NCBI GenBank assembly: GCA_039583875.1
Contig: CM077162.1
Location: forward strand, 163,825,826-163,889,825
Origin: Platanthera guangdongensis
Taxonomy: Eukaryota > Streptophyta > Magnoliopsida > Asparagales > Orchidaceae
Length of the DNA: 64,000 bases
Direction: 5' to 3'
Shown here one piece after another: positions 41,475-52,637 of this stretch. Every line of letters starts with the position of its first letter. The stretch's first letter is position 1. Made by a program: the position numbers and the translations under genes. The notes under the pieces are model-generated. The model did no database searches and was not told the origin of the DNA. It worked only from the letters and a program-made list of their open reading frames with translations.

Positions 41475-43460
41475 ATGGCCCAAAACAAAGATTATGCTAG
41501 CACCAGACCTCCAGTGTGCAATCTATCCAAGTTTGCACTTTGGAAAGCAAGGATCAGATTATACATAAATTCTATTGATGAGTATATTTTTAATTCTGTT
41601 TTGACAGTTTATCCAAGACCTCCAGAGAACTCAAGTACAAATGCTGTTCCACCTCCATCAGGAACAGATGCTGACATCAAGAAATGGAAGGTAGCTGATG
41701 CCAAGGCTATGAACATCTTAGACCAGACCATGTCTGATGACATCTTTCAAAAGGTGGCTGAATGCAATTCAGCAAAGGAAATTTGGGATAAACTCTCTGA
41801 AATAGTCTCAGGCTCAGCTGATGAGAGAAAGGACAGGAGATCCCACCTCATATCTCAATATGAGAATTTCAAGAAGGGAGAAGCTGAATCAGTTGGAGAT
41901 ATGTACAATAAACTTAGTCTAATAGTCAGTGAACTCAGGACTTTGGATAAGGAGATATCACTGACTAAACTCAATGACAAAATTCTAATGTGCTTCCCTA
42001 GCACTTGGGATTCAAGAATCTGGCCAATCAAGGATGCCAGAAGTTTAAATGAGATCACCACAGAAGCTCTATTGGGTAAGCTCAAATCTTATGAGCTACT
42101 CATCAAGAATAGAGAAGAAGAACAGAAGGCTGCCTCACCAGCCACAAGAAAAGAGAAGGCAATAGCCTTCAAAGCAACAGAAGATCAACCTGAAGACAAA
42201 GTCACAGACAATGATGAACTGCTCAGTCTGTTGGCCAAAAGATTCTACAAGATGGCCAGAAAGGACTTCAGAAAGAGATCATACAAGGAGGATGATAAGC
42301 CAAGGTACGATAAGTCAATCAACAATAAGGAAATTGTCTTCTTTGGTTGCAGGAAACCAGGGCACATTATACCTGACTGTCCAGAGAACAAAAACAAGGA
42401 CAGAAGGGACAAGAAAGAAAGAAGAAGAGAAAAGGACTTCAAGAAAAGTAACAATGGCAAGCCCTCCTCAAGCAAAAACAAATACATTAGGAAGGGATTT
42501 GTTGCTGAATCCTGGAGTGAAACTGAAGAGGAATCAGAAGCCTCATCTAGCTCCAGTGATGATGAAGATGATGCAGAAGAGAAGGAGTTCTGCATGATGG
42601 CAATCAATGCCTCACAACATAATTCAGATGAAGAAGAGTCAGAGTCAGATTCAGAGACTCAACTTGAAAAAGATCAGGTAATCAATTCTTTTGATTTCAA
42701 TTCAGAGGACTTTAAATCTGAGTTTAAAGCATTATGTTTAGACCTGCTAAAATCTGAGAAGGAAATTATCTCTCTCAGAAATCATTTATCTGAACATAAT
42801 ACCTTAAAGTCAGAAAACCTCAAACTCTCTCAGGAGTTGGAGTGCTGTAGGGAGCAGATACCTTCACTGAAAAGTGAGCTATCTGAGGCCAAGAAGCTTG
42901 AAGAATCCTTTAATGGGAGAAGTATCAAGCAGATGGACATCACAAGTACAGTGAACTCCAGATTTAATAGTACACTGGGCTTGGGTGCTTCATCCAGCCA
43001 ACCCATAGTTCTAATAACTCCAATCAAGTTCATTTCTGATAAAGGAAAGGGAGTTGTAGAGGTAGCTAGGAAAAATTCTGATCTGCCCAAGAAAACTAAG
43101 TTCCAGCAGAAATCATCGAACGGAGCTCGACAATCGCCGAACGGAGCTCGACGATCGCCGAACGCAGCTCGACGATCTCAGGCAAAATCGTCGAACTCAG
43201 GTCGACGATCTCAAGTTCCTGAACTCTGCCATAGTCGACCGTCGAACGGAGCTCGACGATCTGACCCAAGATCGTCGAACGCAGCTCCACGATCGTCGAA
43301 CAGAGATCAGAGCTCCAGAAACTCTTTCAAGGGCAAATCAAAATCCAATCCTAGGGGTCCTTCATCCCAAATCTTTAACCCTTATACTGAATGGATTATA
43401 CCTCCAAGGAGATATCGTCCTGAAGGTTATAAGAGTCAACCTGGGATGTCTTTTATTTAG
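41475..43460 (+). CDS. Sirevirus-like gag of element A
   Basis: ATG 41475 starts MAQNKDYASTRPPVCNLSKF. Residues 1-230 are the copia gag capsid region (FALWKARIRLYINSI, WDKLSEIVSGSADERKDRRS). Near residue 295 lies FFGCRKPGHIIPDC, the zinc knuckle, in which the first Cys is Phe. Then come a Lys/Arg-rich segment, an acidic Ser/Glu-rich segment (SASSSSSDDEDDAEEKE-like) and a coiled-coil-like Leu/Glu stretch (LKSEKEIISLRNHLSEHNTL). The tail of about 65 residues is Arg/Ser/Asn-rich because it is encoded by the inverted-repeat module. TAG at 43458 replaces the longer end seen in B, owing to one missing base. Confidence 0.88.
   Translation: MAQNKDYASTRPPVCNLSKFALWKARIRLYINSIDEYIFNSVLTVYPRPPENSSTNAVPPPSGTDADIKKWKVADAKAMNILDQTMSDDIFQKVAECNSAKEIWDKLSEIVSGSADERKDRRSHLISQYENFKKGEAESVGDMYNKLSLIVSELRTLDKEISLTKLNDKILMCFPSTWDSRIWPIKDARSLNEITTEALLGKLKSYELLIKNREEEQKAASPATRKEKAIAFKATEDQPEDKVTDNDELLSLLAKRFYKMARKDFRKRSYKEDDKPRYDKSINNKEIVFFGCRKPGHIIPDCPENKNKDRRDKKERRREKDFKKSNNGKPSSSKNKYIRKGFVAESWSETEEESEASSSSSDDEDDAEEKEFCMMAINASQHNSDEEESESDSETQLEKDQVINSFDFNSEDFKSEFKALCLDLLKSEKEIISLRNHLSEHNTLKSENLKLSQELECCREQIPSLKSELSEAKKLEESFNGRSIKQMDITSTVNSRFNSTLGLGASSSQPIVLITPIKFISDKGKGVVEVARKNSDLPKKTKFQQKSSNGARQSPNGARRSPNAARRSQAKSSNSGRRSQVPELCHSRPSNGARRSDPRSSNAAPRSSNRDQSSRNSFKGKSKSNPRGPSSQIFNPYTEWIIPPRRYRPEGYKSQPGMSFI
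43116..43312. repeat. Inverted-repeat module cluster inside gag of A
   Basis: AATCATCGAACGGAGCTCGA-type modules repeat about seven times in frame, giving repeated SSNGARRSP-like peptide units. This is the same DNA motif as in the LTR, here as protein-coding sequence. Confidence 0.88.
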
Positions 43461-43523
43461 AGTTTAAAGGTTATCAACCTAGGCCCAAGGTAAACTGGGT
43501 CAAAAACAAATAAATTATTTTAT

Positions 43524-46500
43524 GTGCAGGTGAAGACCTATCCAACATCTAACCAGCAATGGTACTTAGATAGTGGGTGCTCTAAGCACATGACAGGAAA
43601 CAAGGACAACCTCACATCCTTTAGAGCCAAGCTTGGACCCAAAGTTATCTTTGGTGATTCAAACTTTGGACAAACTAAAGGATATGATGCAGTCCAGATT
43701 GGATCAGTAACATTCAAGAAGGTAGCTTATGTGGAAGGACTGAAGCACAACTTAATAAGCATCAGTCAGCTATATGATGAAGGCTACCAGGTGACCTTCA
43801 GCAAAGCATTATGCAAGATCAAGTCATAGGACAACACAACTGTGTTGACAGGTAAAAGGAAAGGTAACATCTATCTAGTAGATTTTCTTTCAACAGATGT
43901 AGATATTTGCCTGTTCAATTCTGTCTGTAGACCTAATATTTTATGGCATAAGAGACTAGGACACTTAAACCTTAGAACTATTGCTAGGCTATCCAAGGAA
44001 AACCTTGTTAGAGGACTACCTTCTGGCCCCTACAAGAAGGAAGGACACTGCAGGGCTTGTCAATTAGGCAAGCAAACTAAAAATAGTTTTAAGTCACTTA
44101 ATAAGAGTGATTCACCTAAAATATTGTATCTGTTACACATGAATATTTTTGGACCCATCACAGTACAAAGCCTAGGAGGGAAATCTTACACTTTAGTAGT
44201 TATAGATGACTTCTCTAGATTCACTTGGGTGTTATTTTTGAGGAAGAAGTCTGACAACTTTAAGTGTTTGACAGAGTTTCTCAAATGTATACAGATTGAG
44301 TTCAATACTCACATTGCCCTGATCAGAAGTGATCATGGAACATAGTTTGATTCTCTTCTTATGCAAGAGTTCTATCAGAGTGAAGGGATCAGACATATTT
44401 TCTCAGCTCCTAAAACTCCTCAACAAAATGGGGTAGCTGAAAGGAAAAATAGAACCCTTATTGAATCTGCCACTACATTATTGTCAGATGCTCACCTTCC
44501 TCTATCCTTCTGGGCAGAGCCAGTGAACACCTCCAACTATGTGCTGAATATAAGTTTGATACATAAACTAAAGGGAAAGACTCCATATGAATTACTCAAA
44601 GGGAAGAAACCTAAAGTTGATTATTTTAGAGTTTTTGGCTGCATTTGCTATATACATAATAATGACAAGAAATATTTAGCAAAATTTCAAGCTAAAGCTG
44701 ATGAAGGAGTGTTTCTGGGATACTCCATGATCAGCAAGGCTTATAGGGTTTATAATAAATCATCTCTAAAAATTGAGGAATCTGTTCATATATCATTTGA
44801 TGAATCTAACATGTCTTTCAAGGAGAAGATCTCTTCTACCATAGAACCTTTGCAGGAACATTCTCTTATTGAAGACTTGAACAAGTTGCAGGTTACTCAA
44901 AAGGATGAAAGCAGTAAAGATGAAGAAAGTATTCAACATATTGAAGAGAAACAACCTGAAGAGCCAGTTGTTGTACCACAAGAGGAAACAACAACACAGG
45001 TTGGTGAACAATCAACACCCCTGTTGATTTAGTAACATCAAGAGATCATCCAATCTCCCAAATAATTGGAGACATCTCAGCTGGTGTGCAAACCAGAAAT
45101 CAGGTCAACCAAAACCTGTTGCACACCTGCTTCCTATCTCAAATTGAACCTCAGTCCATTCAAGATGCAGAGCAAGATCCACACTGGATCATTACAATGC
45201 AAGAAGAGTTGCATCAATTTGAAAGGAACAAAGTGTGGGAACTAGTGCCAAAGCCTAAGGATCACTCCATTGTTGGAACAAAGTGGGTGTTCAGAAACAA
45301 GCTGGATGATCAAGGAGTAATTGTAAGGAACAAGACAAGGCTAGTTGCTCAAGGATATTCTCAAGAAGAAGGAATAGACTATGACCAGACTTTTGCACCA
45401 GTTACAAGATTGGAAGCCATCATAATCTTTTTAGCTTATGAAGCACATAAAGGATTCAAGGTATATCATATGGATGTCAAAAGTGCATTTCTAAATGTAG
45501 ACATCAAAGAAGAAGTATATGTCAGACAACCTGCAAGTTTTATCTCTCCAACCTATCCTGATTATGTTTTAGGTTGAACAAAGCATTATATGGTCTCAAG
45601 CAAGCTCCTACAGCATGGTATGAGACCCTAGCATGCTTCCTTTTGGAAAATGGATTTATAAGGGGTAGAGTAGACCAAACTCTTTTCATTAGAACCCATA
45701 AGTCCCATACCTTACTAGTACAAATTTATGTAGATGATATTATTTTTGGTTATACTGATTCAAAATTATGCAGAAGGTTTTCCAACCTAATGCATTCTAA
45801 ATTTGAAATGAGTAGCATAGGTGAGCTATCCTTCTTTCTAGGATTGCAAGTCAAACAACATGCTGAAGACATCTTTATTTCTCAAACCAAGTATGCAAAT
45901 GAATTGGTTAAGAAATTTGGCATGTCTGAAGCATCTTGTATGAAAACATCGATGCCTACTAATGCTGTATTAGATGCTGATGTAGATGGGAAACCTGTTG
46001 ATCAGACAACATATAGAGCAATGATTGGCTCTTTACTGTATCTTACAGCTAGTAGACCGGATATAATGTTTGCTACATGTATATGTGCTAGGTTCCAAGT
46101 AAGCCCTAGAGAGTCACACCTAACATTAGTAAAGAGGATTCTCAGGTATGTTAAAAGTTGTCCAAATCTAGGTCTCTGGTATCCAAAATATTCAGCATTT
46201 GAGTTAACTGGATTTTCTGATGCTGATTATTCTGGATGCAGAATTGACAGGAAAAGCACCAGTGGAACTTGTCAGTTCCTTGGTGATAGACTTGTCTCTT
46301 GGTTTTGTAAGAAACAAACTTCTGTGTCAACTTCAACTGCTGAAGCAGAATATATGGCTGCAGGCAGTTGTTGTTCACAAATCTTGTGGATTCAAAACCA
46401 ACTCCTAGACTGTGGCTACAACTTAGAGAAGTCTAAAATCTTTTGTGATAACACCAGTGCTATTTCTATAGCTCAAAATCCAGTCCTCCATAGTAGGACA

Positions 46501-46680
46501 AAACACATAGAGATTAGACATCACTTCTTAAGGGATAATGTTGAAATGAATAAAATTGAACTGCAATATATCCCAACTGACTTACAAAGGGGAGATATTT
46601 TCACCAAGCCCTTGGATGAAAAGAAACACACCTTCTTCCTAAATCAGTTAGGAATGTTAGATGGAGGAAGTCTAAAATAA
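43524..46680 (+). pseudogene. Sirevirus-like pol of element A (protease, integrase, RT, RNase H)
   Basis: Protease: WYLDSGCSKHMTGNKDN (43561 on). Integrase: HKRLGHLNLRTIARLS with CRACQLGKQ, the core VVIDDFSRFTWVLFLRKKSD and LIRSDHGT, then [71 protein letters not shown] and YVDDIIFG (45727 on). RNase [33 protein letters not shown] and [15 protein letters not shown]. Lesions seen: TAG at 43827-43829, TAG at 44343-44345, a frame change between about 45010 and 45085, and a one-base loss near 45570. The gene order is copia, the domains are complete, and the enzyme is dead. Confidence 0.92.
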
Positions 46681-46765
46681 TATCCAAGATTTTAAAAGTT
46701 TAAAAATTGACCAAGACTAGGCAAACATCTTGATTTTTTCTTAGTGTCTAGATTTTTTCTGGTCT

Positions 46766-47030
46766 CTGAACTGCGCTCGACGATTTTCCCCCAGATCGTC
46801 GAACGGAGATCGACGATTTCCGAAATCGTCGACCTGAGTTCAGCGTTTCTCAGATAGTCTGCACTATCTCCTCCGGTCAACGATCGTCGAACGACGCTCG
46901 ACGATTTTGTTCTCTGAACGATCGTCGAACAGAGCTCGACGCTCTCCAATATCGTCGAACGGAGATCGACGATATTGAAGACTCTTCAGATTCCTTTAGA
47001 AGCCCCGATCGTCGAACTGAGTTCAACGAC
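46766..47030. repeat. Inverted-repeat module cluster in the spacer before ORF3 of A
   Basis: GATCGTCGAACGGAGATCGA and variants repeat about seven times between the pol stop (46680) and ORF3 (47180). The spacer is otherwise non-coding. Confidence 0.88.
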
Positions 47031-47179
47031 CTTTCCTTTTCTGCATCGAACCCTAATATAAAATTCATTTTTCGCCGTCGTTCTCCTTTTTGCGCTTTCG
47101 ATTTCTCTGCAAAGACTTTCTTTCCCTCCAAACATTTCTACACTTGGTCGTTTTGTTTGTTGATTCTTTGCAGGTAACC

Positions 47180-49087
47180 ATGGCCGTTTCTGTTGCTGTT
47201 CTTACTGCCATGAAATTCGATGCCGGCTTTGACATTGACATGGAGTCCTTCAGCACAACAGATCAGGTTTTCCTGGACATCTTGGAGTTGTTCAAAGAGC
47301 AGAAACTTGCTACAATCATGACCACCAGGATTAAACTTGCTGCTGATGAGATTAAAGAGTGGGTCTACACTGCCCACAACCAGGATCAAAACACAATCAT
47401 TGGATCAATTTTTGGCACCCAGGTACCCTTGACCGCATCAATTCTGACAGAAGTTTTTGAGTTAAGCTCTGGGGGAGACTCTGCTAATTTATCTGGAGAG
47501 GATTTTGCTGATTTGCTTGCAAGAATGGGTCATTCTGAGGCTAACCCTAGAAAGCTGCTGAAGAAGAATCTGTTTGTGGAATATAGATTCCTGGCTGATG
47601 TAGTTGGGAAAGTTCTATTGGCTAAGCACTCTGCCCATGATACCATTTCTAGGTATCAGCTCTGCTTAATGGGAGCCATAGTGGACAAGAAGAATTTGAA
47701 CTGGGGAGAGGTCTTCTTTGACCTTATTAAAAAGAAAATTAATAAGAGTTTTGTAAATTTTGGGAGGATTTTAGGCCTTTTTCTGCAGAACAAATGCCCT
47801 GCATTGCTAGTATCCTCTAGGATACACATTAATGCTTCAAAGAGACTGTCTTGTGCCCTATTTGGTAAATGGGACAGGCAGATCACCAAGCCCAGCAGGC
47901 CCTCTTCCAGCACACCTTCAGGCACCAGGGCTGCCATAGTCACTTCCCCTCAGGTCTCTGCCCCTGCAGATGACTTGCCTGCCGATGCCTCTACTCCTAC
48001 TCCAATTCCATCCACCATTCCAGTTCCATCCACTATCATCATCTCCAGCCCATCTCCAACATCAATACCATCTCCAATTCCAACTGTCACAGAAGAACCA
48101 TTCCATCGATTATACTCCTACCCTCAACCAGATATTGAAACATCACCATCCATTCCATCCTTCAATCTTATTGATGATTCCTTCATGGATGACTCACCCT
48201 CCTCACCTCCTGAGCTGCCCTCCTCTTCAACATCTTACCAGGAATTGCTACAAGAGATTATTGATCAACCCACCTTCACACCATCAATCTCAACCCCCTT
48301 GTCTTCCATCACCACTTTACCCACACCTCAACCATCTCTTCCCCAATACACAAGCTCTCCACTACCATCACCAATAGCTCCACCTCCATCCTCTACCTCT
48401 GCTCACATCCCTGCTAAGCAAGTAGATCTTCCAGCCCTAGCTGACAAGATATATGAATTGCTAGCCCCCAGGCTATCTCTTCTCTTGGAGACCTCCTTGG
48501 CTCCATTACTCCAGTCAGTGGCAGCACTTTCTGCTAGGCTCTCCTCCTTATTCCCTCAGGCAATCCCTTCAGCAGTGTGCCTTGATCCAGCTTTGTCTGA
48601 ATCTAGGCAGGGGGAGATGCCCTATGAAGTGAGCTTGCCTGCTGTGTCTGCTGTTTCTTCAGCTTTTGTTGCTGCTGCTGCTGTTCTTCCTCAAGCTCTA
48701 GTTCCACCTCCAATTGCAGTCTTTCCAGAGGACATCAGGTCCTTACTCTCAGTGTTTGATTCAATGTATTTCAGTTGTCTGGCAGAGAAAGCTTGTTTTC
48801 CAGAGAGAGTTGCTGTCCAGCACCCAGAGGATCTCTCCAAGGCCCTTGTGCCCTTCTCATGTTGTGACCCCTGCATCATAACTTCTTTTGTCAATTCAGT
48901 ATATGCTGATGCTACTCCTGCTGAAAGCATTGCTGATGTTTCTGATGCTGCTGCCCCTCCTGCTGATGAGAGTTTTGTTGATATTTCTGCTGCTGCTACA
49001 CATGTTGCTGTTTTTGAGGATATGCAGATGACAGAGGCACATGATTTTGAGCCTTCTGTGTTTGCTGATGATATTCCTCCGGCTACT
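47180..49087 (+). CDS. ORF3 of Sirevirus-like element A (accessory protein, truncated by C)
   Basis: ATG 47180 lies nine bases after TTTGCAG|GT, a splice-acceptor-like site conserved in B. The open frame of 636 codons runs to the insertion point of element C. Residues 1-240 look globular: AVSVAVLTAMKFDAGFDIDM, TRIKLAADEIKEWVYTAHNQ, VPLTASILTEVFEL, RYQLCLMGAIVDKKNLNWGE and FFDLIKKKINKSFVNFGRIL, resembling from memory the 'putative plant transposon protein' domain. Residues 260-430 are Pro/Ser/Thr-rich; the rest is Ala/Ser-rich. I see no signal peptide or membrane anchor, so an envelope role is not supported. Position between pol and 3' LTR matches the env-like ORF of some Sireviruses. Function unknown. 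Confidence 0.75.
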
Positions 49088-49257
49088 TGTTGGAACACCC
49101 TATTACTAATTTGGGTCAGGATCACTATGTCTCTAGGAAACCAATGTTTGACCTCCTGTATAGCTCAATAGGTCAATTAGAATTGAGTCTAAGGGTTAGA
49201 AGTCTTAGTTTGGAAGCTGCCCTCAAGACTAGGATTTTCTGTTTGAAGACTAAGTCA

Positions 49258-49530
49258 TATCGTGGAGCTCAGCACGACGATTCGTCGAACTCCGATCGAC
49301 GATCGTCTAGCTCAACTTCGACAGATCGTCGAACTCCATTCGACGATCGCTGAGCTCAACTTCATCATATCGTCGAGCTCCATTCGACGATCGATGAGCT
49401 CAGTTCGACGATCTTGACTCAGCTTTGGTTCTCTATCTCTGAGCTCAGTTCAACGATCTGTGAGGTCAGATCGACGATGTTTTGCTGCCGTATACATCCA
49501 TATCGCTGAGCTCAGTTCGACGTTTTCAGA
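49258..49530. repeat. Inverted-repeat module cluster in LTR of C
   Basis: Same module as in the LTR of A (for example ACGATTCGTCGAACTCCGAT, ATCGTCGAGCTCCATTCGAC), about eight copies. Confidence 0.85.
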
Positions 49531-50148
49531 TAACTTCAAGGATGTTTCTAAATTCAAATTCAAATCAGTTAAGGAGTTATTCTGCAATTAATTCTGAAGA
49601 TTTCCTAGCTGTTTTCATTTATGTCTGGACCAAGTTTCAAGGGATTTTCAAGGAATAATTCTATGGACTTTCCTCTAGAAGAGATTTTGCAATTAAGGAT
49701 GCAATTAATGCAGACCAACGGCTATTCTTCTCAGAGAATATTTTTCTATTCTGGATTAGAGAATAAAAGAAGGATTTTTTGAATCTCTCAAAGATAGTAC
49801 AGACACACACAAACAGACATCAGTAATCTTCAACAAAAATATTTTGTCTCAAAGAATTCTCAGAACACACATCCAATGAGATCAACTCTTTCTGAAATCT
49901 TCAGATCTCTTTAGTTTTCAAGTGTTCAAGGCCAACACCTTTCAAGACTCCAGACATCCAACATTTCAGTTATTGCTGAAATCATCTCTTGCTGGAGTTC
50001 AACTTTTGAAGGCCTATCACCCTACATCAAAGCTTCTTTTCCTGAAGATCTCAAGGACTCAGGGGGAGCTTTGACACCATCAATCCACAGAGTCTTCTCA
50101 ACTGATCTGAGAAAGAGAAGACTGCCATCACTCTCTCACCCCCTCTCT

Positions 50149-50156
50149 ATAAAGGG
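50149..50156 (+). promoter_or_regulatory. TATA box in LTR of element C
   Basis: CTCTCTATAAAGGGTTTC. The corresponding sites of A and of both LTRs of B read TGTAAAGG, so only C keeps a consensus TATA box. Confidence 0.55.
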
Positions 50157-50587
50157 TTTCTCAAACTCCCTTCAAAAGATTGAGCTTGGTTTTTGAGCAC
50201 CTTGTCAAAAGCTCATTGGTGGCAAGACACATGATCAAAAAATCTGATTTGGTTTTTGAGCACCTTATCAAAAGCTCATTGGTGCCCAGGACACCTGATC
50301 AACTCATCCTGCAGTGGATTCCTACCTAGGGTGGTAGAAGAGTGGATGTACCCAAGTTTAAGGGAACCACTATATTTCCTTGTGTCTTCTGGTTTTGCTT
50401 ATCTTTATTTTTGTTTCTGGCCTTGATTATTCTGTGATTAACTTTTATTTAGTTTAGTTCTGTGATTAGTTTTATTACTGCTTCCCTGCTCACTCATTTT
50501 ACAACTTTTGTTGGAAAAAGTTTTAAAGCACCATATACTCTATTCACCCCCCCTCTAGAGTATATCAGATCTAGCTGCACTTTCAAT

Positions 50588-50600
50588 TGGTATCAGAGCC
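50588..50600 (+). other. Primer-binding site of element C
   Basis: TGGTATCAGAGCC, an exact match to the initiator-tRNA-Met site used by Sireviruses, two bases after the LTR. Confidence 0.92.
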
Positions 50601-50717
50601 AGGTTGGTTAAATATACCACACCTTGGTGGTTGCACATGCTAACACCTGAACCCAAAGATCCCTAGTTAGATCTGTTTTCTTTTGTAGTTTATTATTAGA
50701 TTTTGTTTTCACAAATC

Positions 50718-50971
50718 ATGGCCCAAAACAAAGATTATGCTAGCACCAGACCTCCAGTGTGCAATCTATCCAAGTTTGCACTTTGGAAAGCAAGGCTCAG
50801 ACTATACATGAATTCTATTGACGAAGATATTTTTAACTCTGTTTTGACAGTGTGTCCAAGACCTCCAGAGAACTCCAGTACAAATGCTGTTCCACCTCCA
50901 TCAGGAACAGATGCTGACATCAAGAGGTGGAAGGTAGCTGATGCCAAGGCTATGAACATCTTAGCCCAGAC
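50718..50971 (+). CDS. Sirevirus-like gag of element C, first part (interrupted by B)
   Basis: ATG 50718 starts MAQNKDYASTRPPV and runs to AMNILAQT, where element B is inserted. The frame resumes at 62784 after the duplicated CAGAC. The gag was therefore intact when B arrived. Confidence 0.93.
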
Positions 50972-52469
50972 TGAAAGTGCAGCTAGATATGATATACTCT
51001 AGAGGGGGGGGGGTGAATAGAGTATATGGTACTTTGAAACTTTTTACAACAATTGTTGTAATAAGAGTGAGTAAGGAAGAAGTAAAATATCTAATCACAG
51101 AACTAAGTTAAATAAAAAGCTAATCACAGAAAAATCAAGGCCAGAAACAAACATAGACACAAGTAAAACCAGAAGACACAAGGAAATATAGTGGTTCCCC
51201 TAAACTTGGGTACATTCACTCTTCTACCACCCTAGGTAGGAATCCACTGCAGGATAAGTTGATCAGGTGTCCTGGGCACCAATGAGCTTTTGATAAGGTG
51301 CTCAAAAACCAAAGCAGATTTTTTGATCAGGTGTCTTGCCACCAATGAGCTTTTGACAAGGTGCTCAAAAACCAAACTCAAACTTTTGAAGGGAGTTTGA
51401 GAAACCCTTTACAGAGAGGGGGTGAGAGAGTGATGGAAGTCTTCTCTTTCTCAAACAACAGAGAAGACTATGTGGATTGTTGATGTCAAAGCTCCCACTG
51501 AGTCCTTGAGATCTTCAGGAAGAAAAGCTTTGCTAAGGGTGATAGGCCTTCAAAAAAAATTGAACTCCAGCAATAGATGATTTCAGCAATAGCTGAAATG
51601 TTGAATGTCTGGAGTCTTGAAATATGTTGGCCTTGAACACTTTGAAACTAAAGAGATCTGAAGATTTTTGAAAAGATTGATCACCTTGGATGAGTGTTCT
51701 TGAGAATTCTCTGTAATCTGTGTGTCTTTCTCTGTATTCTCTATGAGACTCAAAAACATTATTCTATCTTTTATTCTCTGGTACAGAATAAAATAACATT
51801 CTCTGTCAAGTATAGCCGTTGGCCTGCATTAATTGCATCCTTAATTGCAGAATCTCTTCTGGAGGAAAGTCCATAGAAATATTCCTTGAAAAATCCCTTG
51901 AAACTTGGTCCAGAAATGAATGAAAACGGCTAGGAAATCTCTGAATTAATTGTAGAATAACTCCTTAACTGATTTGAATTTGAATCTAGAAACATCCTTG
52001 AAGTTATCTGAAATCGTTGAACTGAGCTCTACTATCGTCGAGTTGAGCTCAGCGATCTAGAAATATACAGCAGCAAAGTATCGTCGATCTGAGCTCAAAG
52101 ATCGTCGAACTGAGCTCAGAGATAAAGATCCAAAGCAGAGTCAAAATCGTCGACCTGAGCTCACCGATCGTCGAACTGAGTTCGACGATATAATGAAGTT
52201 GAGCTCAGCGATCGTCGAATGGAGTTCGACGATCTGTCGAAGTTGAGCTAGACGATCGTCGATCGGAGTTCGACGAATCGTCGTGCTGAGCTCGACGATA
52301 TGACTTAGTCTCCAAACAGAAAATCTTGGTCTTCAGGGCAGCTTCCAAACCTAGACTTCTAACCCTTAGACTCAATTCTAATTGACCTATTGAGCTATAC
52401 ATGAGGTCAAGCAATGATTCCTAGAGACATAGTGATCCTGACCCAAATTAGTAATAGGGTGTTCCAACA
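50972..52469 (-). repeat. 3' LTR of element B
   Basis: 1498 bases; on the minus strand TGTTGGAACACCC...CTGCACTTTCA. It differs from the 5' LTR by roughly 25-30 mismatches plus one deletion of about 30 bases near 51700. The module cluster is at 52010-52310. Confidence 0.95.
52010..52310. repeat. Inverted-repeat module cluster in 3' LTR of B
   Basis: Modules such as GATCGTCGAACTGAGTTCGA (52165 region) repeat about nine times. Confidence 0.85.
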
Positions 52470-52484
52470 ATCTCCCCCTATTTG
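52470..52484 (-). other. Polypurine tract of element B
   Basis: AAATAGGGGGAGAT on the minus strand, adjoining the 3' LTR. Confidence 0.85.
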
Positions 52485-52637
52485 GGTTAGGATTACTATT
52501 TACACACTTTGGAAAAATTTAAATAACAACATACAAGCAGAAAAACAGAAAAGCAACAAGCTATACATTGCAGAACCACAGAGATATTTAACATCCAGAT
52601 AGTAATCAGAAATCTCAGAGAATGTCACCTTACAATA

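Larger units (their letters stand above)
39814..49087 (+). mobile_element. Sirevirus-like copia element A, 5' part (plus)
   Basis: LTR (39814-41343), primer-binding site, gag, pol, spacer with inverted repeats and the first 636 codons of ORF3, where element C begins. The 3' end of A, including polypurine tract and 3' LTR, must lie beyond the right edge of the window. The left flanking five bases are CGTAG, the expected target duplication. Several nonsense and frameshift lesions in gag-pol make A non-autonomous. Confidence 0.9.
49088..50585 (+). repeat. 5' LTR of Sirevirus-like element C
   Basis: Starts TGTTGGAACACCC exactly inside ORF3 of A and ends CTGCACTTTCA. It carries the module cluster (49258-49530) and TATAAAGG at 50149-50156. 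It is followed by its own primer-binding site and gag, so it is a 5' LTR and not the 3' LTR of A. The five bases before it are CTACT, the expected target duplication; the other copy would be beyond the window. Confidence 0.92.

Noticed and set aside
47970..48377. His/Pro-rich ORF inside ORF3
   Set aside because: Alternate frame of the Pro/Ser/Thr-rich part of ORF3.
49088..50585. This LTR as the 3' LTR of element A
   Set aside because: No polypurine tract precedes it, ORF3 is cut mid-frame, and it is followed by a primer-binding site and gag; it is the 5' LTR of element C.
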